The translations under genes were made by a program, and so were the position numbers. 64,000 nt of DNA from Cryobacterium adonitolivorans (GTDB lineage: Bacteria; Actinomycetota; Actinomycetes; Actinomycetales; Microbacteriaceae), in assembly GCF_004402695.1 (NCBI RefSeq), contig NZ_SOFL01000040.1, positions 1-64,000 on the forward strand. Direction: 5' to 3'. This document shows positions 23,630 through 32,468 of the stretch, piece by piece. Position 1 is the first letter of the stretch, and each line of letters begins with the position of its first letter. The notes beneath the pieces were generated by a model. That model was not told the DNA's origin. It made no database searches and saw nothing but the letters and a program-made list of their open reading frames with translations.

Positions 23630-24826
23630 ATGCAGTTCGGAATCTTCACGGTCGGGGACCTGACCACCGATCCCACCACGGGGCAGACGCCGACGGAGCA
23701 CGCCCGCATCAAGGCCATGCTCACCATCGCGCAGAAGGTCGAAGAGGTCGGCCTGGATGTCTTCGCCACCGGCGAGCACCACAACCCGCCCTTCGTGCCC
23801 TCGTCGCCGACCACCATGCTCGGCTACATCGCGGCCAAGACCGAGCGGATCATCCTCTCCACCGCGACCACGCTGATCACCACCAGCGACCCGGTGAAGA
23901 TCGCCGAGGACTTCGCAATGCTCCAGCACGTCGCCGACGGCCGGGTGGACCTCACCCTGGGCCGCGGCAACACCGGCCCGGTCTACCCCTGGTTCGGTCA
24001 GGACATCCGGCAGGGCATCCCGCTGGCGCTGGAGAACTACGCACTGCTGCGCCGGCTCTGGCGCGAGGACTTCGTCGACTGGGAAGGCCAGTTCCGCACC
24101 CCGTTGCAGGGCTTCCAGTCCACCCCGAGGCCGCTCGACGGTGTGCCGCCGTTCGTGTGGCACGGCAGCATCCGCAGCCCAGAGATCGCCGAACAGGCCG
24201 CGTACTACGGCGACGGCTTCTTCTCGAACCACATCTTCTGGCCGGCCTCGCACACCGCGAAGATGGTCAAGTACTACCGCAACCGCTTCGAGCACTACGG
24301 CCACGGCACGGCCGCGCAGGCCATGGTGGGCCTCGGCGGCCAGGTGTTCATGCGCAAGAACTCGCAGGACGCCAAGCGCGACTTCCGGCCGTACTTCGAC
24401 AACGCCCCGGTCTACGGCAACGGCCCGAGCATGGAGGAGTTCACCTCGCAGACCCCGCTCACCGTCGGCAGTCCGCAGGAGGTCATCGACCGCACCCTCG
24501 GGTTCCGGGACTACGTCGGCGACTACCAGCGCCAGCTCTGGCTGATGGACCACGCCGGGCTGCCACTGAAGACCGTGCTCGAGCAGCTCGACCTCCTCGG
24601 TGAAGAGGTCGTACCGGTGCTCCGCAAGGAATTCGCGAAGAACCGGCCGGCCAACGTGCCGGATGGCCCCACCCACGAGTCCCTGGTGCTCGCCGCCGCC
24701 CAGGCGCCGGCTGCCGCCGCATCGGTCGGGCGCGATGACCTGGACACCTCCGCCGCCATCGCCCCGCACCGCCGGGCGAACGGTGCCGCGTTCGGCCTAG
24801 CCGGCGCCGGCACGATTGGAGCATAG
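23630..24826 (+). CDS. CE1758-family FMN-dependent luciferase-like monooxygenase
   Basis: 398 residues with a TIM-barrel luciferase-like fold. MQFGIFTVGDLTTDP at the start, FATGEHHNPPF, TATTLITTSDPVKIAEDF and LGRGNTGPVYPWFG match the LLM family that always travels with a CE1759-type FMN reductase. It should use reduced FMN and oxygen on an unknown organic substrate. The start ATG 23630 has TTTGGAGG 7 nt before it. An Ala-rich C-terminal tail follows the fold. The reductase gene begins 2 nt after the stop, so the two are co-translated. Confidence 0.88.
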   Translation: MQFGIFTVGDLTTDPTTGQTPTEHARIKAMLTIAQKVEEVGLDVFATGEHHNPPFVPSSPTTMLGYIAAKTERIILSTATTLITTSDPVKIAEDFAMLQHVADGRVDLTLGRGNTGPVYPWFGQDIRQGIPLALENYALLRRLWREDFVDWEGQFRTPLQGFQSTPRPLDGVPPFVWHGSIRSPEIAEQAAYYGDGFFSNHIFWPASHTAKMVKYYRNRFEHYGHGTAAQAMVGLGGQVFMRKNSQDAKRDFRPYFDNAPVYGNGPSMEEFTSQTPLTVGSPQEVIDRTLGFRDYVGDYQRQLWLMDHAGLPLKTVLEQLDLLGEEVVPVLRKEFAKNRPANVPDGPTHESLVLAAAQAPAAAASVGRDDLDTSAAIAPHRRANGAAFGLAGAGTIGA

Positions 24827-24828
24827 AG

Positions 24829-25470
24829 ATGACCGAGCGCACCCTGGCGGTCGTCTCCGCCGGACTCAGCCAGCCGTCCTCCACCCGGCTGCTCGCCGAC
24901 AAGCTCGCCACGGCCACCGTGGCGCGGCTGGCCGACGAGGGCATCACCACCACGGTGCTGACCTACGAACTGCGCGACTACGCCCAGGACATCATGAACA
25001 ACATGCTCACCGGGTTCGCCAACCCTCGGCTGGAAGAGATGATCGAGGCCGTCACCGCGGCCGACGGCCTGATTGCCGTCACCCCGATCTTCACCACCAG
25101 CTACAGCGGACTGTTCAAGACGTTCTTCGACGTGATCGACAACCGCTCCCTCACCGACCAGCCCGTGCTGATCGGCGCGACCGCGGGGACGCCGCGGCAC
25201 TCGCTGGCCCTCGACTACGCGCTGCGGCCGATGTTCACCTACCTGCACGCCGTGGTGGTGCCCACCGCGGTGTTCGCCGCGTCGGAGGACTGGGGCACCG
25301 GCGACGGCGGCCGCGTGGACAGCCGGGTGCAGACCCTGCCGGCCCGGATCGAACGCGCGGCGGGGGAGCTCTCGGCGCTCGTCGCCCGCTCCGCCCGGTC
25401 CAGCCGGGTGCAGGATCCCTTCGAGCTGCCCGCCGGCTTCAACCCCGCCGGCATGTTCCCGCCCCGGTAG
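24829..25470 (+). CDS. CE1759-family FMN reductase
   Basis: 213 residues, a flavodoxin-like NAD(P)H:FMN reductase. The start is VVSAGLSQPSSTRLLADKL, and the body contains TPIFTTSYSGLFKTFFDVID, the family equivalent of the SP-Y loop. It supplies reduced FMN to the adjacent luciferase-like monooxygenase. The ATG is 2 nt after the partner's stop. A basic ARSARSSRVQDPF stretch near the end is family-typical. No other gene of the pathway can be named with confidence. Confidence 0.88.
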   Translation: MTERTLAVVSAGLSQPSSTRLLADKLATATVARLADEGITTTVLTYELRDYAQDIMNNMLTGFANPRLEEMIEAVTAADGLIAVTPIFTTSYSGLFKTFFDVIDNRSLTDQPVLIGATAGTPRHSLALDYALRPMFTYLHAVVVPTAVFAASEDWGTGDGGRVDSRVQTLPARIERAAGELSALVARSARSSRVQDPFELPAGFNPAGMFPPR

Positions 25471-25638
25471 CAGGGCTAGTGCGTGCGGGTGGTGCCCCGG
25501 GACTCTCGCGTCCCCCACACTGTCGCGACATGCCTCTGAGGCTGCCCCGCCGGGACCTTCGGCTCTGATGACGGCAGAGCGGCGGGGACAGACTGGAACA
25601 CGGTGCGCCGGAGAGAGTGCTTCCGCGAGACGGAAGCC

Positions 25639-26640
25639 GTGACAACCGCGCAGACAGGTCGTTCCGTGGTCGCCGTACGTGCAGACACAGAGTTCCCGGA
25701 TGCCCGCGCCGCGTACGCCGCCGCCCCCGGTGCCGCCACTGTCGACCTCTCGGTGCGGATCGGCAGCCTCACCCTGCACACCCCGGTGATGCCGGCCTCC
25801 GGCTGCTTCGGCCCGGAACTGGGCGCACTCATCCCGGTCGCCGAACTCGGCGCCGCCGTCACCAAGACCGTCTTCGGTTCGGCGCGCGGCGGCAACCCGG
25901 TGCACCGGCTCACCGAGATCCCCGCGGGCATGGTCAACAGCGTCGGCATCCCCAGCCGAGGCCCGGTCGGCTACCTAGCCACCCTGCATCCGCGCTACGC
26001 GGCCCTCGACGTGCCCACGATCATCAGCGTCGGCGGCCACCGGCCGAGCGAATACGCTCCGGTCGTTGCGGCACTGGGCGAGAACGGTGCCGCCTTCGAA
26101 CTCAACGTGTCCTGCCCCAACCTCGACCGGAACGGCACCGACATCGGCTCGGACCCTGCGGCAATCCGCGAGGTGGTCGCCGCCGTGCGCCTGGTCACGG
26201 ACAAGCCGATCATCGTGAAGCTGCCGGTGCTGGTCGCCTCGATCGCAGACTGTGCCCGCGCCGCCGAGGAGGCCGGCGCCGACGCCGTCTGCGTGGCCAA
26301 CTCCATCCCGGCGATGCCGCTGGATGCCCTCACCCGCCGGCCGATTCTCGGCAACGTCATCGGCGGGCTGTCCGGGCCGTCGATCAAGCCGATCGTGCTG
26401 CGGCTGGTCTGGCTGGCGTCACGGGCGGTGCAGATCCCGGTGATCGCCTGCGGCGGAGTCGAGACCGCCGACGATGCCCTCGACTACTTCTCGGTGGGGG
26501 CCAGCGCCGTGCAGGTGGGAACCGCCAGCTTCGCCCGGCCTTTCGCGGCGGTGGAGGTGGCGCGGGGGTTGCAGCAACGGTGCCGGGACGCCGAGGTGGG
26601 CACTATCCGGGAGCTGCTCGAGTTGGATGCTGCACTGTGA
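25639..26640 (+). CDS. pyrD: Dihydroorotate dehydrogenase, class 1B-like catalytic subunit
   Basis: 333 residues. After about 37 extra N-terminal residues come the family motifs: TPVMPASGCFG, AAVTKTV, GGNP.R, NVSCPNLD (the Cys is the catalytic base of class 1 enzymes), GGLSGPSIKPIVLR and CGGVETADDALD (FMN phosphate). The usual KLSPN reads KLPVL. It would oxidise dihydroorotate to orotate, passing electrons to the PyrK-like subunit encoded next. The start is placed at GTG 25639 after GACGGAAG; GTG 25603 is possible. Actinobacteria normally use a quinone-linked class 2 enzyme, so this may be a second or specialised enzyme. Confidence 0.8.
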   Translation: MTTAQTGRSVVAVRADTEFPDARAAYAAAPGAATVDLSVRIGSLTLHTPVMPASGCFGPELGALIPVAELGAAVTKTVFGSARGGNPVHRLTEIPAGMVNSVGIPSRGPVGYLATLHPRYAALDVPTIISVGGHRPSEYAPVVAALGENGAAFELNVSCPNLDRNGTDIGSDPAAIREVVAAVRLVTDKPIIVKLPVLVASIADCARAAEEAGADAVCVANSIPAMPLDALTRRPILGNVIGGLSGPSIKPIVLRLVWLASRAVQIPVIACGGVETADDALDYFSVGASAVQVGTASFARPFAAVEVARGLQQRCRDAEVGTIRELLELDAAL

Positions 26641-26670
26641 ACCGGAACGTGTCCTCGGAACGCAACCATC

Positions 26671-26760
26671 CGTTGGTCGAGCCTGTCGAGACCCCGCGAG
26701 ACACGTCACCGGGTCTACTTCGGCAAGCTCAGCACGGCGTCGACAAGCTCGACCAGCGGG
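26671..26760. repeat. Intergenic repeat TTGGTCGAGCCTGTCGAG, inverted pair
   Basis: The left arm 26674-26690 (TGGTCGAGCCTGTCGAG) has a near-complement at 26741-26755 (CGACAAGCTCGACCA). The core recurs at 47989-48009. This is the dispersed element type common in Microbacteriaceae intergenic DNA. Here it separates pyrD from pyrK. Confidence 0.75.
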
Positions 26761-26819
26761 ATGGGGACGAACCGCAGGTTGAGTCACCCGCGCTCGACCA
26801 GCGAGGTGGGGACGACAGT

Positions 26820-27767
26820 ATGCGGGCGACCGCCGCCGCCGCGGCTCGCCGCGAGGCCGCCGCCCGGGCGCGGGCGTTCGCCGAGGCGGATGCCCGGGCG
26901 CTCGACGGCCTGGTCTCGGTGCGACCGCGCCAGGCCGTGCCGCGCCCGCAACCCGTCTGGGACGACGCCGAGATGCTCGTGCACGAGCCGGCGGGGGAGC
27001 GCTATCGCCGCCTGGTCCTGGCCAGCAGCAGCATCGCGCACACCGCGCTGGCCGGCCAGTTCCTCATGATCACGGTGCCGCCGCACGCCGGCGACACGAT
27101 TCTGCTGCCCCGGCCCATGGCCATCCACCGCCGCCGACCGGCGACCGCCGACCAGCCAGGCACCGTGGAACTGATCTACGGCGTCGTGGGCCGCGGCACC
27201 CGCGCCCTGGCCGCCGTTCCCGTCGGAGGCACCCTGCAGGTCACCGGGCCGCTCGGCCGCGGGTTCGAATTCGAAACCGGCACCCGTTCCGCCCTGCTGA
27301 TCGGCCGGGGCGTGGGCATCTGCGGCGTGATGGGCGCCGCGGAGGATGCCCAGGCGGCGGGCATCCGCACGACCATGGTGCTCAGCGGGCAACGTCCTGA
27401 GCAGCTGCTCGGCCGCGCCGACTGCGCCGAACTGGGCGTGCGGGTGATCGCGGTCACCGACGACGACGGCTCCAGTGACCTGGTCACCCTCAGCGCCGGC
27501 CTGCGCGCCGAGTTCGACGGCGCCACGCCCGAGCGCACCCCGCCCGACGTGGTCATGGTCTGTGGAGCCGGGGTGCTCGCCCGGCTCGCCGCGGAACTCG
27601 GCGCGCACTGGGGGGTGCCCGTGCAGGCCTCGCTCGAGGCGCACATGGCCTGCGGGCTCGGCTACTGCCACGGCTGCGCCGCCCCGGTGCGCACCGACGC
27701 GAGCGTGGAAGGCCCCCTGGTCTGCGCCGACGGTCCGGTCTTCGACGCCCGCATCCCTGTCGATTAA
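26820..27767 (+). CDS. pyrK: Dihydroorotate dehydrogenase electron-transfer subunit (PyrK-like)
   Basis: 315 residues: an Ala/Arg-rich N-terminal stretch of about 45 residues, an FAD domain (RPMAIHRR, the RxYS-like FAD motif), an NAD domain (LLIGRGVGICGVMGAA) and a C-terminal cysteine cluster CGLGYCHGC plus Cys in PLVCADGPVF, which binds the [2Fe-2S] centre. It passes electrons from PyrD to NAD+. The start ATG 26820 follows GAGGTGGGGACGAC; the frame is open much further upstream across pyrD, but that part is not coding. It is separated from pyrD by a 179-bp gap holding a dispersed repeat. Confidence 0.82.
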   Translation: MRATAAAAARREAAARARAFAEADARALDGLVSVRPRQAVPRPQPVWDDAEMLVHEPAGERYRRLVLASSSIAHTALAGQFLMITVPPHAGDTILLPRPMAIHRRRPATADQPGTVELIYGVVGRGTRALAAVPVGGTLQVTGPLGRGFEFETGTRSALLIGRGVGICGVMGAAEDAQAAGIRTTMVLSGQRPEQLLGRADCAELGVRVIAVTDDDGSSDLVTLSAGLRAEFDGATPERTPPDVVMVCGAGVLARLAAELGAHWGVPVQASLEAHMACGLGYCHGCAAPVRTDASVEGPLVCADGPVFDARIPVD

Positions 27768-28031
27768 CCCCCGTTCTGCTACGCTTATTCAGGTGGATCT
27801 TCGGATCTACCCGCAGTACCCGGAGCAGACCTGCAGGACGCTGGTCCTCGGTGGTGGTTTCCCAACGCACAGGCCTGTAAAACGCAGTGCACCGTTGGTG
27901 AATTTCTACTGATGGCCAGCAATGTCAGCGCCCAACACATGTTCGGCAGATTGTTCTGCCTGTTCCTGCTCCGATGTCCCACTCGCGCGCCACACGGGCA
28001 AACGAGTCTAAACAAAGGAGAGAACCCCCAT
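27768..28031 (+). promoter_or_regulatory. pnp leader region
   Basis: 264 bp without a convincing gene. It contains the short palindrome GGACGCTGGTCC near 27837 and ends in AAAGGAGAG, the pnp ribosome site. The downstream frame stays open to ATG 27912, but that extension is not PNPase-like. PNPase controls its own mRNA through leader hairpins in other bacteria; whether it does so here is unknown. Confidence 0.4.
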
Positions 28032-30320
28032 ATGGAGGGTCCAGAAATCACGTTCGCCGAAACCGTTATTGACAACGGCAAGTACGGCAAGCGCACCATC
28101 CGTTTCGAAACCGGGCGTCTCGCCCAGCAGGCGCAGGGCTCAGCCGCCGCGTACATCGACGAAGAGACCATGCTTCTCTCTGCCACGAGCGCCAGCAAGC
28201 AGCCGAAGGACAACTTCGACTTCTTCCCGCTGACGATCGACGTCGAAGAGCGCATGTACGCCGCTGGCCGCATCCCGGGCAGCTTCTTCCGCCGCGAAGG
28301 CCGCCCGTCGACCGAAGCGATCCTCACCTGCCGTCTGATCGACCGGCCGCTGCGCCCGTCATTCGTCGACGGCCTCCGCAACGAGATCCAGGTTGTCGTG
28401 ACCGTTCTGGCCATCGCGCCCGACGAGTACTACGACGTCCTGGCCATCAACGCCGCGTCCATGTCGACCCAGATCGCCGGCCTGCCGTTCTCCGGCCCGA
28501 TCGGTGGCGTCCGCGTCGCCCTCATCCCCGACGACAACGGCTCCGGCCAGTGGGTCGCCTTCCCGAAGCACTCGCAGGTCGTTGACGCCGTGTTCAGCAT
28601 GGTCGTCGCCGGCCGCGTTGTGACGGATGCCGATGGCAGCGAAGACGTCGCGATCATGATGATCGAGGCCGAAGCGACCGACAACGCCTGGACGCTGATC
28701 CAGGGCGGCGCCATCAAGCCGAACGAAGAGGTCATCGCCGAGGGCATCGAGGCGTCCAAGCCGTTCATCAAGCAGCTCATCGTCGCCCAGCAGCAGGTTG
28801 CCGCCGCGGCGTCCAAGCCCACCGGCAACTACCCGCTGTTCCCCCCGTACACCCCGGAGACCTACGACGCCGTCGCAGCCCTGGCGTACGAGGGACTGAA
28901 GGACGTCTACGTGATCGCCGACAAGATCGCGCGTCAGGATGCTGACGACGTGCTCAAAGCATCCGTCAAGACCGCCATCGCGGCCAAGGTCGAAGCCGGC
29001 GAGCTTCCCGCAGCCGCCAACAACCAGGTCGGCGCGGCGTACAAGTCCGTCACCAAGCTCGTCGTGCGCTCACGCGTTCTCAACGAGGGTGTTCGTATGG
29101 ACGGACGCGGCCTGGCCGACATCCGCCCGCTCGACGCCGAGGTTGCGGTCATCCCGCGCGTGCACGGTTCGGCGATCTTCCAGCGCGGCGAGACCCAGAT
29201 CCTGGGTGTCACCACGCTGAACATGCTCAAGCTCGAGCAGACCATCGACTCCCTGAGCCCGGTCACCAAGAAGCGCTACATGCACAACTACAACTTCCCG
29301 CCCTACTCCACCGGTGAAACCGGTCGGGTCGGCACGCCCAAGCGTCGCGAGATCGGCCACGGAGCGCTCGCTGAGCGTGCCCTGGTACCCGTGCTGCCGT
29401 CGCGTGAGGAATTCCCCTACGCCATCCGTCAGGTATCCGAGGCGCTCAGCTCCAACGGATCCACCTCGATGGGTTCCGTCTGCGCCTCTACCCTGTCGAT
29501 GCTGAACGCCGGAGTGCCGCTGCGCGCCCCGGTCGCCGGCATCGCAATGGGCCTGATCTCCGACACCGTCGACGGTAAGACCCGCTACGCGGCTCTGACC
29601 GACATCCTCGGTGCCGAAGATGCCCTCGGCGACATGGACTTCAAGGTTGCCGGCACGAGCGAGTTCGTCACCGCGATCCAGCTCGACACCAAGCTCGACG
29701 GCATTCCCGCGTCGGTCCTGGCCGGCGCGCTGACGCAGGCGAAGGATGCTCGCACGACGATCCTCGCCGTGCTGAACGCCGCGATCGACGCTCCCGACGA
29801 GATGGCACCGACCGCGCCCCGCGTGATCAGCGTGCAGATCCCCGTCGACAAGATCGGCGAGCTCATCGGCCCGAAGGGCAAGATGATCAACTCGATCCAG
29901 GACGAGACCGGAGCCGACATCTCGATCGAGGAAGACGGCACCGTGTACATCGGCGCCGTCGATGGTCCCTCGGCCGAGGCCGCTCGCGCCATGGTCAACT
30001 CCGTCGCAAACCCTACCAACCCCGAGGTTGGCGAGCAGTTCCTCGGAACTGTCGTGAAGATCGCCGCTTTCGGCGCCTTCGTCTCGCTCCTCCCGGGCAA
30101 GGACGGCCTGCTGCACATCTCTGAGGTGCGCAAGCTCGCCGGCGGCAAGCGCGTGGAGAACGTCGAAGACGTCCTCGGCGTGGGCCAGAAGGTCCTCGTT
30201 GAGATCACCAAGATTGACGACCGTGGCAAGCTTTCGCTCGCCCCGGTCCTCCCCGATGAAGCCGACACGCACGGTCGTGACGCTGCATCCGAGGGACCCG
30301 AAGCTCCGGCCGAAGGTTAG
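28032..30320 (+). CDS. pnp: Polyribonucleotide nucleotidyltransferase (PNPase)
   Basis: 762 residues. Two RNase PH domains are separated by the helical linker; [20 protein letters not shown] is in the first and [15 protein letters not shown] in the second catalytic domain. A KH domain ([15 protein letters not shown], about residue 610) and an S1 domain (about 665-740) follow. It degrades RNA phosphorolytically and, in actinobacteria, also serves as the guanosine-pentaphosphate synthetase type (GPSI). Start ATG 28032 follows AAAGGAGAG. Its codon use is that of a highly expressed gene. It is uncoupled from rpsO here. Confidence 0.97.
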   Translation: MEGPEITFAETVIDNGKYGKRTIRFETGRLAQQAQGSAAAYIDEETMLLSATSASKQPKDNFDFFPLTIDVEERMYAAGRIPGSFFRREGRPSTEAILTCRLIDRPLRPSFVDGLRNEIQVVVTVLAIAPDEYYDVLAINAASMSTQIAGLPFSGPIGGVRVALIPDDNGSGQWVAFPKHSQVVDAVFSMVVAGRVVTDADGSEDVAIMMIEAEATDNAWTLIQGGAIKPNEEVIAEGIEASKPFIKQLIVAQQQVAAAASKPTGNYPLFPPYTPETYDAVAALAYEGLKDVYVIADKIARQDADDVLKASVKTAIAAKVEAGELPAAANNQVGAAYKSVTKLVVRSRVLNEGVRMDGRGLADIRPLDAEVAVIPRVHGSAIFQRGETQILGVTTLNMLKLEQTIDSLSPVTKKRYMHNYNFPPYSTGETGRVGTPKRREIGHGALAERALVPVLPSREEFPYAIRQVSEALSSNGSTSMGSVCASTLSMLNAGVPLRAPVAGIAMGLISDTVDGKTRYAALTDILGAEDALGDMDFKVAGTSEFVTAIQLDTKLDGIPASVLAGALTQAKDARTTILAVLNAAIDAPDEMAPTAPRVISVQIPVDKIGELIGPKGKMINSIQDETGADISIEEDGTVYIGAVDGPSAEAARAMVNSVANPTNPEVGEQFLGTVVKIAAFGAFVSLLPGKDGLLHISEVRKLAGGKRVENVEDVLGVGQKVLVEITKIDDRGKLSLAPVLPDEADTHGRDAASEGPEAPAEG

Positions 30321-30367
30321 TCACTAGTTCTGCCGGTCACCTCTCGCCAGGTGTGCCGGTCAGACGG

Positions 30368-30402
30368 AAGGCCCGTCCTGCTTCGGCAGGGCGGGCCTTT
30401 TC
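30368..30402 (+). terminator. Intrinsic terminator after pnp
   Basis: 13-bp stem AAGGCCCGTCCTG / CAGGGCGGGCCTT with a CTTCGG loop (UUCG type) and a TTTT tail. Confidence 0.92.
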
Positions 30403-30440
30403 GCGTGTCCCGGCGGGTGCGGCCCCGGCGCCTGCGGGCG

Positions 30441-30920
30441 TTAAGCGGTGCGGGGCTGCACGCCGCGTTCGAGCAGCGGAACGATCCGGTACGGGATCAG
30501 CTCACCCATCGCCAGGGACGTCTCGGTGCGCTCGACGCCCTCACAGGCGAGGATCGTGCGATCGATCCTGAAAAGGTCTTCGGCGTCGGCGCAGGCCACC
30601 CGCACCAACAGATCGGCCGCACCGCTCATGCCGTGCGCCTGCACGATTTCGGGAATTCGGCTGAGCTCGCCGATGATCTCCGCGGCGCGCTTTTGCACGA
30701 TGTGTACCTCGATGAACGCCGTCAGAGGATACCCGAGCACGGCGGGACAGACCCGGCGGTCGAACTCGAGGAACACCCGGGACTCCTCGAGCCGGGTCAT
30801 CCGGGCCTGCACAGTGTTGCGGGAGAGCCCGAGCGTGTGGGCGAGCCCCACATAGGTGCTGTCAGGGGCGGCGCACAGCGCACGCAGTAACTCGAGATCG
30901 ACTCTGTCCAAGTGGTGCAT
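30441..30920 (-). CDS. Lrp/AsnC-family transcriptional regulator
   Basis: 159 residues. An N-terminal helix-turn-helix (LDRVDLELLRALC through LGLSRNTVQARMTRLEES, residues 4-50) is followed by a RAM effector domain (FIEVHIV, then GAADLLVRVAC). Such proteins sense amino acids and often control a divergent neighbour. Start ATG 30920 is used; TACGGT lies 8 nt upstream, giving an almost leaderless mRNA. An ATG at 30938 is possible. The divergent gene is the pterin dehydratase-VOC fusion 161 bp away, a candidate target. Confidence 0.88.
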   Translation of the reverse strand: MHHLDRVDLELLRALCAAPDSTYVGLAHTLGLSRNTVQARMTRLEESRVFLEFDRRVCPAVLGYPLTAFIEVHIVQKRAAEIIGELSRIPEIVQAHGMSGAADLLVRVACADAEDLFRIDRTILACEGVERTETSLAMGELIPYRIVPLLERGVQPRTA

Positions 30921-31081
30921 ACTGCCTGACCGTAGCATGCACAGTGGCCCCAGAACAGGGCACAGTGCACGCCGTGACCCAGATCCGCTGCGCGAGCGGG
31001 AAGTCCTCACCGTCCAGGGGTCGGCAGCGTGACGCTCCGCCCAGGGTTGACCGGGTCGGCGCCGCGCGGAAGAGTGGTCGG

Positions 31082-31744
31082 ATGGACGACACCCGCCAGA
31101 CCCTGACTCCCATCCAAACCCGCTCGGTGCTCTCCGGGGGCGATTTCCTGCATCTGGAGGGAACGCTGTACGCCACCTACCGCACGGCGGATTTTGCCGC
31201 AGCCGTGCGCCTGGTCGATGCCGTCGCCGCCGACGCGGACGCCCAGAATCATCACCCCGACGTCAAACTGGGCTACGGGTCCGTGGAGTTCGAGCTGTCG
31301 AGCCACGATGTGGGCGGAATCACCGAACGCGATCTGCGGCTCGCGCTGCGCATCCAGGAACTCGCCGCCGAGCAGGATGCCCACGCCACCCGCCTGGTGC
31401 CCAGCCGCGCCGACGTAGCCATCGACTGCACCGACGCCGAGGCCGTGCGCCCATTCTGGCGGGTGGGGCTGGGCTACCAGGAGTCGGGTCCCGCGGACGA
31501 CATCGAACTGCGTGACCCGCGCGGCGTCGGCCCCAAGGTGTGGTTCCAGCACATGGAGATCCAGCGCACGGAGCGCAACCGAATCCATCTCGACGTGTAC
31601 GTGCCCGTTGCCGACTGCGAGGAACGGGTGGAGGACATCATCGACGTCGGGGGAGTGCTGCTCACCGACGAGCACGCTCCGGACTGGTGGGTGCTCGCCG
31701 ACCCGGAGGGCAACGAGCTCTGCGTGTGCAGCTGGGACGCTTGA
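31082..31744 (+). CDS. Fusion of 4a-hydroxytetrahydrobiopterin dehydratase and a VOC (glyoxalase-like) domain
   Basis: 220 residues. Residues about 1-100 are a pterin-4a-carbinolamine dehydratase: NHHPDV holds the active-site histidines and SSHDVGGITERDLRLA is the family helix. Residues about 108-220 form a glyoxalase-like VOC domain ending DWWVLADPEGNELCVCSW. The dehydratase normally recycles tetrahydrobiopterin for aromatic-amino-acid hydroxylases, none of which is in the window, or acts as a transcription cofactor. What the VOC half binds is unknown. ATG 31082 lies 6 nt after AAGAGT, a weak leaderless signal. Confidence 0.85.
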   Translation: MDDTRQTLTPIQTRSVLSGGDFLHLEGTLYATYRTADFAAAVRLVDAVAADADAQNHHPDVKLGYGSVEFELSSHDVGGITERDLRLALRIQELAAEQDAHATRLVPSRADVAIDCTDAEAVRPFWRVGLGYQESGPADDIELRDPRGVGPKVWFQHMEIQRTERNRIHLDVYVPVADCEERVEDIIDVGGVLLTDEHAPDWWVLADPEGNELCVCSWDA

Positions 31745-31773
31745 CCGGCGCCGACTCAGGCACCGACTCCGGT

Positions 31774-32277
31774 TCAGGCTGCGGCGCGCGCCAAGGCCTT
31801 TTCGATCGCGGCGACGAGCTGCGGTGATTCAGGTTCCACCGTCGACGCGAACCTGTCGACGATCACGCCGTCGCCGTTCACCAGGAACTTCTCGAAGTTC
31901 CACTTGATCAACCCCGGCAGCACGCCCTTCCTGAACGCGGTGAGCTGGCTGTACAGCGGATGCTGGTGCGAGCCGCGCACATCCACCTTGGCCGTGAGCG
32001 GGAAGGTGACACCGAAGTTGACCTCGCAGAACTGCTGGATGTCCACTTCGCTGCCGGGCTCCTCGTTCATGAATTGGTTGCACGGCAGCCCGAGCACCAC
32101 CAGGCCGTCGTCGGCGAAGCGTCGGTAGAGGGCTTCGAGACCCGCGTACTGGGGGGTGAAGCCGCACTTCGATGCCACGTTGACCACGAGCACGGTCTTG
32201 CCGGCGAACCGGCCGAACGTGGTCGGGGTGCCGTCGATCAGGGTGAGCGGGACGCCATAGAGCGGGGAATCGGACAT
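31774..32277 (-). CDS. Glutathione peroxidase family protein (cysteine type)
   Basis: 167 residues. The peroxidatic Cys38 lies in NVASKCGFTPQY; LPCNQF holds the second family cysteine and WNFEKFL the conserved Trp/Asn. Bacterial homologues of this kind usually take electrons from thioredoxin, which fits an organism that makes mycothiol rather than glutathione. It reduces lipid and hydrogen peroxides in the cytosol. It ends 30 nt from the convergent fusion gene. Confidence 0.92.
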   Translation of the reverse strand: MSDSPLYGVPLTLIDGTPTTFGRFAGKTVLVVNVASKCGFTPQYAGLEALYRRFADDGLVVLGLPCNQFMNEEPGSEVDIQQFCEVNFGVTFPLTAKVDVRGSHQHPLYSQLTAFRKGVLPGLIKWNFEKFLVNGDGVIVDRFASTVEPESPQLVAAIEKALARAAA

Positions 32278-32290
32278 GCCGAAAAGATTA
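32277..32290 (-). promoter_or_regulatory. Leaderless promoter -10 box for the peroxidase gene
   Basis: TAATCT (32290-32285 on the minus strand), then 7 nt, then ATG 32277. Confidence 0.55.
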
Positions 32291-32468
32291 CTCCCCGACC
32301 CTTCGAGAGGCCTCGCAAGAGGTCAATTTCCGGCTAAACGGGGGGTCAAGCCACACATTTGTGTAACGCTTGCCGCGCGCCCCCAGCGGATTGTGAGGAT
32401 CGGGTTATTCTCGGCTTACATGGGTCGGCGCGGGAGCCGCGCAGACCCGTCCGAGGGGCGGTGGAGGC

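Noticed and set aside
25617-26819. In-frame upstream extension of pyrK through the pyrD region
   Set aside because: The translated extension is Arg/Pro-rich noise in a shifted frame of pyrD; the PyrK-like sequence begins only after 26820.
27912-28031. Upstream in-frame start for pnp at 27912
   Set aside because: The extra 40 residues do not resemble PNPase, and AAAGGAGAG with ATG 28032 gives the canonical MEGPEI start.
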